NCBI GenBank assembly: GCA_019456405.1
Contig: WJXM01000020.1
Location: 1 to 64,000, forward strand
DNA: 64,000 nt
From: Ferrovum sp.
GTDB lineage: Bacteria > Pseudomonadota > Gammaproteobacteria > Burkholderiales > Ferrovaceae
Reading direction: 5' to 3'
Shown: positions 26,415-34,908 of the stretch, piece by piece
Position numbering within the stretch: the first letter of the stretch is position 1
Layout: every line of letters begins with the position of its first letter
Position numbers and translations under genes: made by a program
Notes under the pieces: generated by a model
Told to the model about the DNA's origin: nothing
The model's database searches: none
The model's input: the letters and a program-made list of their open reading frames with translations, nothing else

Positions 26415-27353
26415 ATGAGTATTCTTCTCTGCGGTTCATTGGCCTATGACACCATCATGGTATTCCCTGATCATTTCAAGAACCATATCCTGCCAGATCG
26501 CATCCATCAGTTGAGCGTTGCCTTCCTGGTGCCGGAAATGCGCCGGGAATTTGGAGGTACCGCAGGGAATATCGCTTACAACCTGCGTCTCCTGGGAGAA
26601 ATCCCTTCCATCTTGGCCACCGTGGGCGAAGACTTCCTTCCCTATCAAACCCGTCTCGAACATCTTGGATTTGATCTGCGGGGGATTCGACTCATTCCCG
26701 GCAGTTATACGGCACAGGCCTTCATCACCACGGACCTGGACGACAACCAGATCACCGCTTTTCATCCCGGGGCCATGAGCGATTCTCACATCCACACCAT
26801 CGATACGGTCCCCGACATCACGATGGGCGTTATTTCACCCGATGGACGAGAAGGCATGCTCCAGCATGCCCGACAATTCCATGAAGCCCGAATCCCTTTT
26901 CTGTTCGATCCCGGCCAGGGGCTCCCGCTCTTCAGCGGACCGGAACTGCTCGAGTTTCTGGAACAGGCCACCTGGCTGGCGGTCAACGACTATGAGGCAC
27001 AGTTGATGGCCAACAAAACCGGGCTTCCCTTCGAACAGTTGGCCACCCGCGTGGATGCCGCCATCATGACCCAAGGGTCTCAAGGATCGCGCATCTTTGC
27101 CGGAAACGAAATCATCCCCATCCCCGCCATCCCGACGGATCAGGTACTGGACCCCACAGGGTGCGGAGACGCCTACCGGGCGGGGCTGATGTATGGATTG
27201 CGTCATCGCTGGGATTGGGATCGCACGGGACGTCTGGCTTCCTTGCTGGGTTCCTTGAAGATCGCCTGTCGGGGTGGTCAGAACCACACGGTCACACGCG
27301 CCCAACTCGATGAAAAACTTCAGGAGAAATTTGGCTTTTCCCTTGATTCATGA
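26415..27353 (+). CDS. PfkB-family carbohydrate/nucleoside kinase (adenosine kinase-like)
   Basis: A 312-aa ribokinase-fold enzyme. The N-terminal MSILLCGSLAYDTIMVFPDHF, the substrate motif EFGGTAGNIAYNLRLLGE and the C-terminal signature DPTGCGDAYRAGLMYG (catalytic Asp) are clear. The GSLAYDxIM and FGGTAGNIAYNL features resemble the adenosine-kinase-like branch rather than fructokinase, but the substrate cannot be fixed from sequence. It ends in a 4-bp overlap with the following acyltransferase gene. Confidence 0.87.
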   Translation: MSILLCGSLAYDTIMVFPDHFKNHILPDRIHQLSVAFLVPEMRREFGGTAGNIAYNLRLLGEIPSILATVGEDFLPYQTRLEHLGFDLRGIRLIPGSYTAQAFITTDLDDNQITAFHPGAMSDSHIHTIDTVPDITMGVISPDGREGMLQHARQFHEARIPFLFDPGQGLPLFSGPELLEFLEQATWLAVNDYEAQLMANKTGLPFEQLATRVDAAIMTQGSQGSRIFAGNEIIPIPAIPTDQVLDPTGCGDAYRAGLMYGLRHRWDWDRTGRLASLLGSLKIACRGGQNHTVTRAQLDEKLQEKFGFSLDS

Positions 27354-28087
27354 ACTTGCCCCTGCGCATTCTGGGATTACTCGGACATATCCTGCGCGGC
27401 GTACTGACCACGGCCCTGATTCTACCCTGGTGTTCCCGAGCCCGACGCCATCATCTCATCCGCCAGTGGTCCCGTACGCTGCTCCAGTATTTGCGTCTAA
27501 CCGTTCAGATACGGGGAACTTGGCCTGATGGCCCAGGCCCCTATCTGCTGACCTCGAATCATATCTCCTGGGCAGACATCTTCGTCATTCACTCCGTCCA
27601 TCCCGTACGCTTCATTTCCAAATCTGAAGTACGACATTGGCCTATTTTTGGGTGGTTGGCTGCCCGTACTGGGACACTGTTCCTGAGCCGGACTTCCCGC
27701 CGACAAACACTGGAAATAGGAAAAGCAATGATTCAGGTCTTGCAAGCGGGCGATGATCTCGGACTTTTCCCCGAATCTACCACCAGTGACGGCACGACCA
27801 TCCTTCCCTTCAAAACTTCTCTTCTACAGTCTCCCCTGGATTATCAGGCTACTCTATTACCCGTCGCCCTGCGCTATTCAGTGCCCCAGGGACACAGTGA
27901 ATCCGCGTACCCATTCATTGGAGAGATGACCTTCATGGAATCTCTGGTGCGGGTTTTGAAGAGTCCGCCCAGTCAGGTCACTCTGTTTCTGGGCCCCCCC
28001 CACAAGGCCGTCGAACTGGGTACCGACCGACGTCAACTAGCGGTGCAGTTGCATGCACTCACCCAACGACTTCATGAGTCAGTGTAA
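27350..28087 (+). CDS. PlsC-like lysophospholipid (1-acylglycerol-3-phosphate or lyso-ornithine lipid) acyltransferase
   Basis: A 245-aa membrane-associated acyltransferase. A hydrophobic N terminus precedes the acceptor motif NHISWAD (catalytic NHxxxxD form), FISKSEVRHWPIFGWLAARTGTLFLSR and the glycerol-phosphate motif LFPESTTSDGTTILPFK. The FPESTTSDG version is typical of the lyso-ornithine lipid/OlsA-like group, so the substrate is uncertain. Overlaps the kinase gene by 4 bp and the convergent apaH by 9 bp. Confidence 0.85.
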   Translation: MNLPLRILGLLGHILRGVLTTALILPWCSRARRHHLIRQWSRTLLQYLRLTVQIRGTWPDGPGPYLLTSNHISWADIFVIHSVHPVRFISKSEVRHWPIFGWLAARTGTLFLSRTSRRQTLEIGKAMIQVLQAGDDLGLFPESTTSDGTTILPFKTSLLQSPLDYQATLLPVALRYSVPQGHSESAYPFIGEMTFMESLVRVLKSPPSQVTLFLGPPHKAVELGTDRRQLAVQLHALTQRLHESV

Positions 28088-28894
28088 CGGGCGAACGGGC
28101 ATACCCGCCACCTGAAAAATCACCCCATCTTCCAGTCTGAGCGCGGTCAACGGCCCACCCCACAAACACCCCGTATCCAATCCCTGCACATCGGCACTGC
28201 AATGCAGTCCCAACGCCGACCAATGACCACAGAGCAGGCGCTGCCCTGCGCTACGCCGCCGGGGTACGGCAAACCAAGGCAGAAAACCGGAGGGAATCCC
28301 CTTCAACGTGCCTTTGTAACCAAACTCCATCACCCCTTCGCAGGAACAGATGCGTAACCGGGTCATGCCGTTGATGATCGTGCGCCAACGTTCTACTCCC
28401 GTAAGCGTATCATGCCAACCCGTCGGGGTATTGCCGTACATCACCTTCAGAAAATCACCATATTGCGCCCCTTGCAAAACCTCTTCCACTTCCCTGGCCA
28501 GGGATGCAGCCTGTTCCACAGTCCACTGCGGGAGCAACCCCGCATGAATCAGGGTCACCCCCTGATCTTGATGAAGCAAAGGACGGCAGCGTATCCAATG
28601 TAATAATTCCTCACGGTCAGGAGCTTCGAGAATGGCATTGAGTGTGTCTCCAGGACGCAGGTGGGTTGCGCCTTCCGCCACGCACAGCAAATGCAGGTCG
28701 TGGTTGCCCATCACGACCGTCGCTCGGTCTCCCAAGGATTTGATCAGTCGTAGCGACTCGAGCGAATGGGGACCACGATTGACCACGTCGCCCACAAACC
28801 ACAACTGATCCCGTTTTCTCAGTGGCAAAGTGGAAAGCAAGCGTTCCAAGGGCTCCAAACACCCTTGAAGGTCCCCGATCACATACACGCTCAT
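28079..28894 (-). CDS. apaH: ApaH, symmetrical bis(5'-nucleosyl)-tetraphosphatase
   Basis: A 271-aa metallophosphatase hydrolysing Ap4A to ADP and decapping Np4-RNAs. Metal-binding motifs are GDLQGCLEPLERLL, FVGDVVNRGPHSLESLRLI and VVMGNHDLHLLCVAEG; LIHAGLLPQWT and the LLCGHWSALGLHC motif follow. Length and motif order are normal. It is translationally coupled to the lipoprotein gene upstream (ATGA). Confidence 0.96.
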   Translation of the reverse strand: MSVYVIGDLQGCLEPLERLLSTLPLRKRDQLWFVGDVVNRGPHSLESLRLIKSLGDRATVVMGNHDLHLLCVAEGATHLRPGDTLNAILEAPDREELLHWIRCRPLLHQDQGVTLIHAGLLPQWTVEQAASLAREVEEVLQGAQYGDFLKVMYGNTPTGWHDTLTGVERWRTIINGMTRLRICSCEGVMEFGYKGTLKGIPSGFLPWFAVPRRRSAGQRLLCGHWSALGLHCSADVQGLDTGCLWGGPLTALRLEDGVIFQVAGMPVRPLH

Positions 28895-29112
28895 GGAGTG
28901 GGTGCGGACGGCGTCACGACGCTGGAAGACGGATTCCCGTTTGCAGGTGTGGAGGTGGGGGGCGGAAGGGCCATGGCCACTTCCCCTACCGGTTTGATGC
29001 GCGCTTCCACAGCGGCCTCGCTTTGTTGTGCCGCAGAAGATACTGAACGGTCAGAACATCCCCCCAGCATCCCCGCAGTCAAAAATATTACCCCAATCAC
29101 AAGCCTCTTCAT
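28891..29112 (-). CDS. Small lipoprotein with a cytochrome-c5-like linker but no heme motif
   Basis: A 73-aa predicted lipoprotein: MKRLVIGVIFLTAGMLGGCS is a signal peptide with lipobox LGGC. AGGAGG lies seven bases before ATG 29112, an excellent ribosome site, so the gene is real. The mature part contains AAVEARIKPVGEVAMA, which resembles the 'ARIxPVGxV' linker that precedes the heme domain in betaproteobacterial cytochrome c5 proteins, and then a Pro/Ser/Thr-rich tail, but there is no CxxCH. It may be the remnant of, or a cut-down partner for, such a cytochrome. Overlaps apaH by 4 bp. Confidence 0.72.
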   Translation of the reverse strand: MKRLVIGVIFLTAGMLGGCSDRSVSSAAQQSEAAVEARIKPVGEVAMALPPPTSTPANGNPSSSVVTPSAPTP

Positions 29113-29296
29113 CACGAATCCTCCTCGATGCTTTCCACGCTCATTCTACCCCTACCGATACAGTTGAATCGTGACGATGTGATAATCCATTCCCCCAGTT
29201 CGGTAAATTCCATGGTCTTGTGCAGTCCTCCCGGCCGTTGAAAATTTCACCTTTTTTCCCAAACGCTAGCCCCCAAAGTCAATATCTGGTAATTTC

Positions 29297-30778
29297 ATGG
29301 GTTGGATCCTTGGTAAACGCATCTTCCCTATGACCTCACTCCTGATTTTACTGCGACACACCGGATCGCGGTGGTTCTGCGCCCTGTCCATCCTCTGTCT
29401 CCAGGGTTGCTCTCCAGAACTTCCGTCACACGCACAAAACGGAACGATCACCCCCCCTGTCTTCAATACACGGTCTCCTGCGCCTCATCTCCCGCCCAAC
29501 CACGGATTTTCTGCGCTGGTTTCCTTCGGAGACAGCCTCTCCGACATGGGAACTTATACTGTCCTGGCCGAACGAACCTATGGTCTGGGAACATCTTTCC
29601 ATATTCCGTTCACCGGTCTACCCTACCCGGCAGGGGGACAATTTACCGTTAATGGCGCAGTTACGGGAAATTGGGTGGGTGACTTGGCTCAACGGCTCAA
29701 TCTCGAAATTACTCCAAATCTGATTGGTTACGGCGGGGCTCCCGGCAGTCGATACCTCACACCCAGGGGCGGATTTTCCCGCACGCCGGTATTTTGCCCG
29801 TTTGGTTTCCAGGCAGAACACCGTTCGGCTTTTTGTTTGGACTTTGCTGAAGGAGGGGCCATGGTCAGCAACCCCACGGGAATTGATCACGACCAGGGGG
29901 CCTTGACCTTGCCGCTGACGCAACAGGTCTCCCAGTATCTGCATCAGTTCCAACGCTTTCGGCCCGATCAGTTGGTCACCGTGTTTGGTGGAAATAATGA
30001 CGTGCTGCTGGCCTTCACCCAATTCCTGGGTAATATCACGGAAAGCGTCCAGCAAAGGGTGGCCAGTGCAAAGCAGAGCGATCAAGCCATGGGTCCGGTT
30101 CGTCAGCAGGAGATCGCGACTCAGGCTCTGGGCCAAGAATATCAAACGGCTCTCGTCCATGCCCAGCATCAAATAGATCAAGCGGCCGATGATCTGACCA
30201 GGATCACCCAGCGGATTATCGAACACGGTGCCCAGTATGTGCTGGTCTATACACTCCCCGACGCTGCCGATACCCCATTTGGGCGCGGCCTTCCTTACAC
30301 CTTGAAAGGATTTCCCCAACCCCCACCGGCCGGATATGTCTGTCGCCCCTCGGAGGCACTGTCTCCGTGCAACATTTTGTCCCTGCTGGTGAATCGATTC
30401 AACCAGCGCCTCCTTGACGATCTACAGGGCAAACCTGTCAAGATATTCGACAGTCATCACTTATTCAAAGAACTCCTCACTCATCCGGAAACCCATGGCT
30501 TTACGCATGTCACCACTCCCTGGTGTGCCCGCACAGTCCCTTCATCCCTTTTGTGCAATCTTGACACACCCAATGAAACGGCAGGAGCAACGATCCAAAA
30601 TCTTCCTTCCTGGTTATTTGCCGACGACATTCACCCCACACCGGCAGGCTATCAGGTGCTGGCAGATCAAACATGGGCTGAATTGAAGCATTTTGGCTGG
30701 ATTGCCAAACCCTCTGCGGCACTGACTCGGAATATGCTCAGTTTTCCGGCACCGCGAAACTCAATACCAACCCCATGA
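29297..30778 (+). CDS. Exported GDSL/SGNH-family esterase or lipase (lipoprotein)
   Basis: A 493-aa SGNH hydrolase. Block I is SFGDSLSDMGTY (nucleophile Ser), block III VFGGNNDVLLAF and block V FADDIHPTPAGYQVLAD (Asp-His). A signal peptide with lipobox CLQGC marks it as a lipoprotein; translation may start at ATG 29297 or, giving a more usual signal peptide, at ATG 29330. Several Cys pairs in the mature part (VFCPFG, AFCLDF, YVCRPSEALSPCNI) suggest disulfides and export. No autotransporter beta-barrel follows. The 3' end overlaps the convergent DUF202 gene by 41 bp. Confidence 0.87.
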   Translation: MGWILGKRIFPMTSLLILLRHTGSRWFCALSILCLQGCSPELPSHAQNGTITPPVFNTRSPAPHLPPNHGFSALVSFGDSLSDMGTYTVLAERTYGLGTSFHIPFTGLPYPAGGQFTVNGAVTGNWVGDLAQRLNLEITPNLIGYGGAPGSRYLTPRGGFSRTPVFCPFGFQAEHRSAFCLDFAEGGAMVSNPTGIDHDQGALTLPLTQQVSQYLHQFQRFRPDQLVTVFGGNNDVLLAFTQFLGNITESVQQRVASAKQSDQAMGPVRQQEIATQALGQEYQTALVHAQHQIDQAADDLTRITQRIIEHGAQYVLVYTLPDAADTPFGRGLPYTLKGFPQPPPAGYVCRPSEALSPCNILSLLVNRFNQRLLDDLQGKPVKIFDSHHLFKELLTHPETHGFTHVTTPWCARTVPSSLLCNLDTPNETAGATIQNLPSWLFADDIHPTPAGYQVLADQTWAELKHFGWIAKPSAALTRNMLSFPAPRNSIPTP

Positions 30779-31103
30779 CTGCAATCAGGGCATTCAGATA
30801 AACGCCGGTGTTGACCGCGTAACCTTTGGGAACTTCCACTGGCTTCAATGTGATCAACACTTTTCGGTACTGCACAATAGCCACCAGCGCCGTCAGAGAA
30901 CCCAGCAGAATGAATGCAATTCCCACCCAGTGGGAAGCGCTCACCGGGCGAACGGGCACATGCTGCACCACCAGAAGTCGCATGAATAAACCGAACCTTT
31001 CAATCATGAACCCAAACCCCATGAGTGTCAAACTGGTACGATTCCACGACAGAAGCGTGCGTTCAGCCGCAAAAAAAACACGGGGATCATTCAAATCTGA
31101 CAT
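30738..31103 (-). CDS. DUF202 (YidH-family) small membrane protein
   Basis: A 121-aa protein with three hydrophobic segments and the DUF202 start DPRVFFAAERTLLSWNRTSLTLMGFGF. ATG 31103 has GAGG five bases upstream; a GTG at 31109 would add two residues. DUF202 proteins are small inner-membrane proteins without a settled function in bacteria. Its 3' end overlaps the GDSL gene by 41 bp, and it may be co-transcribed with the dehydrogenase upstream. Confidence 0.87.
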   Translation of the reverse strand: MSDLNDPRVFFAAERTLLSWNRTSLTLMGFGFMIERFGLFMRLLVVQHVPVRPVSASHWVGIAFILLGSLTALVAIVQYRKVLITLKPVEVPKGYAVNTGVYLNALIAVMGLVLSFAVPEN

Positions 31104-31161
31104 TCGCACCTCTGCTCAGGCCATGCGGCACCCCTCATCAACCCGGTGATCATTGACAAGG

Positions 31162-32082
31162 TTATCTTGCCGCACTGCGCTGAAGCGCTTCTTCTTCATA
31201 AAGTTTGGCCAAAATGGTGGAATCCTCTTCCCCATGGCCTTTGTCACGCGCCCATTCGAATGCGCTCCGCGCGGCTTTATGAAGGTGACAAGGAACGCCA
31301 TGACTTTCAAACTGATCGATTTCGTAAGACAGGTCCTTGATCATCTGATTGACCTTGACGCGCACTGTATAGTCGCCATCGATCATGAAACGGGCTTCAC
31401 GCAATCCCCTTGGGGCAAAAGGCGCCGTGGTGGCCTTGATAGCCAGCCGTCGCTCCACATCCATATGACCGACTTTCATCAAGGCCACCATCTCGGCCGC
31501 AGCGATGTATTCGATACCCAACTTGCCATTGATCATCAACTTTTCAGAAATCCCGTCGAGAGGCCCCCCCGCATGATTGATTTTACTGCCCATGGCCAGC
31601 AACAGCGGCTGAATCCTGACCATTGCAGCATCCGACGCTCCCACGGTGAAGATCAGCGTACGATTGTCAGCTTCGGGCAGAGATCCAGACATGGGCGCAG
31701 AAACGAATTCAATACCCCGAGCCGCGCACGCATCGGCCAATTTCTTTTCATGCCCCAAAGTCAAGGTGGCGCATTCCAAAGCAATGGAACCCACCTTCAT
31801 GTAGGGAAGAGCACCGGTTTGAGGATCGAGCCACACACCAGCAGAAGCGGCATCATCCCATACCATGGTGATGACGAATTCAGCATGGGTCACGGCCTCC
31901 GCTGGAGTTGCGGCTTGCCGGGCGCCCAATTTCACGAGTGGCAGGCAGGCAGACGCTTCAATATTCCAGACTGTCACAGAATAACCTGCGGCAATCAGCG
32001 AAGCAGCCATGCGTGAGCCCATGGCACCCATACCCAGTACGGCGACCTGTTGAGACTGAGAAGAAGGGGAGGGAGTATTCAC
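31162..32082 (-). CDS. 3-hydroxyisobutyrate dehydrogenase-family NAD(P) oxidoreductase
   Basis: A 306-aa beta-hydroxyacid dehydrogenase. Rossmann motif VAVLGMGAMGSRMAASLIAAGYSVTVWN, substrate-binding EFVSAPMSGSLPEADNRTL, the catalytic Lys region SEKLMINGKLG and cofactor region LRKDLSYEID-like (MIKDLSYEIDQF) are visible. The family includes 3-hydroxyisobutyrate dehydrogenase, tartronate semialdehyde reductase and imine reductases; the substrate is not determinable. The last 25 residues are Glu/Ala rich. Confidence 0.86.
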   Translation of the reverse strand: MNTPSPSSQSQQVAVLGMGAMGSRMAASLIAAGYSVTVWNIEASACLPLVKLGARQAATPAEAVTHAEFVITMVWDDAASAGVWLDPQTGALPYMKVGSIALECATLTLGHEKKLADACAARGIEFVSAPMSGSLPEADNRTLIFTVGASDAAMVRIQPLLLAMGSKINHAGGPLDGISEKLMINGKLGIEYIAAAEMVALMKVGHMDVERRLAIKATTAPFAPRGLREARFMIDGDYTVRVKVNQMIKDLSYEIDQFESHGVPCHLHKAARSAFEWARDKGHGEEDSTILAKLYEEEALQRSAAR

Positions 32083-32231
32083 GGTAATATCTTTCCTGTG
32101 TCCGGGTTAAAATCAGGGTTTAGATGCTAGTAAAGATTCGGGGAAGTTAGAAAGCAAATATTGTACATATCGGATACGAATTATTTTAACATCCCAATCC
32201 ATCGCATCCGTTTTTTGTGGAGTTTGATCCC

Positions 32232-33857
32232 TTGAGCAGGATACTACACCGCTTCATTATACCCTTGGGTCTGCTTTGTCTCTGGATTGATCCCGTCAGA
32301 GCAGAGGAACTGCCCCCCGCGCCCGTATCGCCTCCCACCCTGACCCCGATCCATCATCTGGTAATTCTTTACGACGAAAACATTTCCTTCGATCACTATT
32401 TTGGCGCTTACCCCAAGGCACTCAATCCTCAGGGCTCACCTCCCTTCCTTGCCAAACCCCGTACGCCCAAGGTCAACGGCTTCGATTCCCTGACACCCAA
32501 CCCCAGTCTGCACCCCTTTCGTCTGGATCGGAGTCAGGCGGTTACAGCCGACCAGTCCCATGCCTATACGGACGAACAGGAAGCCTTCCATCACGGGCAC
32601 ATGGATCACTTTATCGAATCCACGGGAAACGGACTGTCCCATACCACCGGCGTGCTAGGTAGTCCCACCACAGTGATGGGCTATTACGATGGCAATACCG
32701 TTACCGCCCTGTGGAACTATGCACAGCACTATGCATTGAGTGATACCACCTTCACGGATACCTTCGGACCCTCCACCCCTGGCGCTCTGGAATTGGTGGC
32801 AGGGCAAACCCACGGCACAATCCCTGTTTTTTCCCAACCCTTCTCTTCGTTACCCACCAGCATTCTCTTGCCGGATGGTCGAGGTATGTTCACCCTGATT
32901 GGCGATGCCGATCCGGATGAGGATATTTGTTCGCGCTCACCGCTCAGAATCCGCATGGCGGGTCCCAATATCGGCGAATTGCTGGACAAGCGAAATATTT
33001 CCTGGGGAAACTTCATGGGGGGCTTCGACCTGAAGCGTGTCAACCCGAATGGCAGTTCGGGCTGTACCCGAACCAGTACCACGATCACCGGTTCTGTGGT
33101 GCGCGATTATCTGCCTCATCACAATGGATTTCAGTACTACCCCTCCACGGCCAACCCCTTTCACACCCGCCCGGCTTCTCTGTCCACTATTGGTCATGCA
33201 ACCCTGCTGGACGGCGTGACACCGGAACCGGCGCATCATCAGTATGACCTGGAAGATTTCTTTGATGCAGTCAAGGCAGGAAATTTTCCGGCCATCAGTT
33301 TTCTCAAAGCCCCGGCCTTTCAAGATGGTCATGCCGGTTACTCCAACCCTTTGGATGAACAACATTTCATCGTGCGCGTGCTCAATTTCCTTCAAAGTCG
33401 TCCCGAATGGAAAGAGACCGCCGTCATCCTGACCTATGACGATTCCGACGGATGGTATGACCATGCATTCTCACCCATTCTTCATTCTTCCCACGATCCC
33501 CAAGCCGACACCCTGAGCAGTGTGGGGCAGTGTGGGTCATCCGGAGGCACACCCCTCGGCATCGATGGGCACCCCGTCAATGGTCGCTGTGGTCCTGGTC
33601 CGCGCATTCCCTTGCTGGTCCTGTCCCCTTGGGCAAGGACCAACTGGGTAGACCATACGCCCTTGACCCAGACATCCCTTCTTCGCTTCATCGAAGACAA
33701 TTGGTTGCACGAGACACGCTTGGGCCATGGTTCTTTCGACAAGGATGCGGGAAACCTGATGCCTCTCTTCGATTTTACCCGTCCAACGTCGCTTCTCCCT
33801 CTTTTTCTAGACCCTGATTCGGGACTTCCTCTCGCGCTTCCCCCCCATGACCTCTGA
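32232..33857 (+). CDS. Exported phospholipase C/acid phosphatase (AcpA-PLC phosphoesterase family)
   Basis: A 541-aa secreted phosphoesterase. A signal peptide (SRILHRFIIPLGLLCLWIDPVRA) is followed by IHHLVILYDENISFDHYFGAYP, the metal/catalytic start of the PLC/AcpA family, then DTFGPSTPGALELVAGQTHG, FLKAPAFQDGHAGYSNPLDEQ, AVILTYDDSDGWYDHAF and PRIPLLVLSPWARTNWVDH. I prefer the TTG at 32232, nine bases after GGAG, since it starts right at the signal peptide; GTG 32217 lacks a ribosome site. It may scavenge phosphate. The gene overlaps the next by 11 bp. Confidence 0.9.
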   Translation: MSRILHRFIIPLGLLCLWIDPVRAEELPPAPVSPPTLTPIHHLVILYDENISFDHYFGAYPKALNPQGSPPFLAKPRTPKVNGFDSLTPNPSLHPFRLDRSQAVTADQSHAYTDEQEAFHHGHMDHFIESTGNGLSHTTGVLGSPTTVMGYYDGNTVTALWNYAQHYALSDTTFTDTFGPSTPGALELVAGQTHGTIPVFSQPFSSLPTSILLPDGRGMFTLIGDADPDEDICSRSPLRIRMAGPNIGELLDKRNISWGNFMGGFDLKRVNPNGSSGCTRTSTTITGSVVRDYLPHHNGFQYYPSTANPFHTRPASLSTIGHATLLDGVTPEPAHHQYDLEDFFDAVKAGNFPAISFLKAPAFQDGHAGYSNPLDEQHFIVRVLNFLQSRPEWKETAVILTYDDSDGWYDHAFSPILHSSHDPQADTLSSVGQCGSSGGTPLGIDGHPVNGRCGPGPRIPLLVLSPWARTNWVDHTPLTQTSLLRFIEDNWLHETRLGHGSFDKDAGNLMPLFDFTRPTSLLPLFLDPDSGLPLALPPHDL

Positions 33858-34908
33858 TCTCCCAAACAAAAGATTCTTGATCCTCTGTACCCTGCGCATC
33901 GGAGACGTTCTACTCACGACACCGCTTATACGATCCCTGCGTAAAGCGTACCCGGACAGTCGAATCGGCGTACTGGTCTTGAAGGGCATGGCCAACGTAC
34001 TGGAAGGCAACCCGGATATCGATGAAATCATCGAAAGTCCACACCGAACCACCCTGTGGAACCGCCTCAAGGAATGGCATGGGCTCTGGCGTCGCTATAC
34101 CTATGCCTTGAGCCCGGTCTCTTCAGATCGGGCGCGGTTCTATGCCTTTTTGGCGGCCCCTTTTCGTCTGGGCTTCATCAATGCCCATACCTCATCCTTT
34201 TCCCGCCGTTTGCTCACCCATGCGCTTTTGTTCGATGACGAAACACTGCACACTGTCCCTCATAATCTGAGATTATTGGAACCCTTGGGTATTCCTCCCG
34301 ATGGCACCGTGGTGCCCCCCACCGCCGGGGGATCCATCCCCGTCCAACTGAGCGAAAAAAAGTACGCTGTAGTCCATCCCTATCCAAAATTTACTTACAA
34401 ATCCTGGCCTCTTGAGAACTGGGTCCAATTGGTCCGAGAAATTCAGAAGACATCCATGCTCGTCGTACTCACAGGCAGCCACGCTCCAGATGAGAAGGCG
34501 GTGGTTCGGGAAATTGCACGACTCACCACCGCTCTCGATTTGTCAGGGACCCTATCCCTGGCGGCAACCGCCGATCTCATCAAAAAGGCACAATTTTTTG
34601 TGGGGCCAGATACAGGGATCACACACCTGGCCGCTGCGACAGGCATCCCCACTCTGACTCTCTTCGGCCCCACCAATCCGGTCAAGTGGGGCCCCTGGCC
34701 CACAACCCAGAACTGTGCACAGCAACCCTGGCACCACCAGGGAAGCCAACATCAAGGGAACGTCTGGATCATTCAGGGATCAGGGCCTTGCGTGCCCTGC
34801 CATCAAGAGGGATGTGACCGCCATGCCCACAGCAAAAGCCTGTGCCTGGAAACCTTGCCGGTCAACGCCGTTCTGGACGTCATCCAGACCTTGGCACTTG
34901 CGTCTTGA
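33847..34908 (+). CDS. Glycosyltransferase family 9 (LPS heptosyltransferase-like)
   Basis: A 353-aa GT9 enzyme. The N-terminal KRFLILCTLRIGDVLLTTPLIRSLRKAYPDSRIGVL matches ADP-heptose:LPS heptosyltransferases, and VVLTGSHAPDEKAVVREIA plus FVGPDTGITHLAAATGIPTLTLFGPTNPVKWGP is the sugar-nucleotide site. The C terminus has several Cys (CVPCHQEGCDRHAHSKSLCL) as in many WaaF-type proteins. It is likely to add heptose or another sugar to the lipopolysaccharide core. It faces the GH130-like gene, the two stops abutting. Confidence 0.9.
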   Translation: MTSDLPNKRFLILCTLRIGDVLLTTPLIRSLRKAYPDSRIGVLVLKGMANVLEGNPDIDEIIESPHRTTLWNRLKEWHGLWRRYTYALSPVSSDRARFYAFLAAPFRLGFINAHTSSFSRRLLTHALLFDDETLHTVPHNLRLLEPLGIPPDGTVVPPTAGGSIPVQLSEKKYAVVHPYPKFTYKSWPLENWVQLVREIQKTSMLVVLTGSHAPDEKAVVREIARLTTALDLSGTLSLAATADLIKKAQFFVGPDTGITHLAAATGIPTLTLFGPTNPVKWGPWPTTQNCAQQPWHHQGSQHQGNVWIIQGSGPCVPCHQEGCDRHAHSKSLCLETLPVNAVLDVIQTLALAS

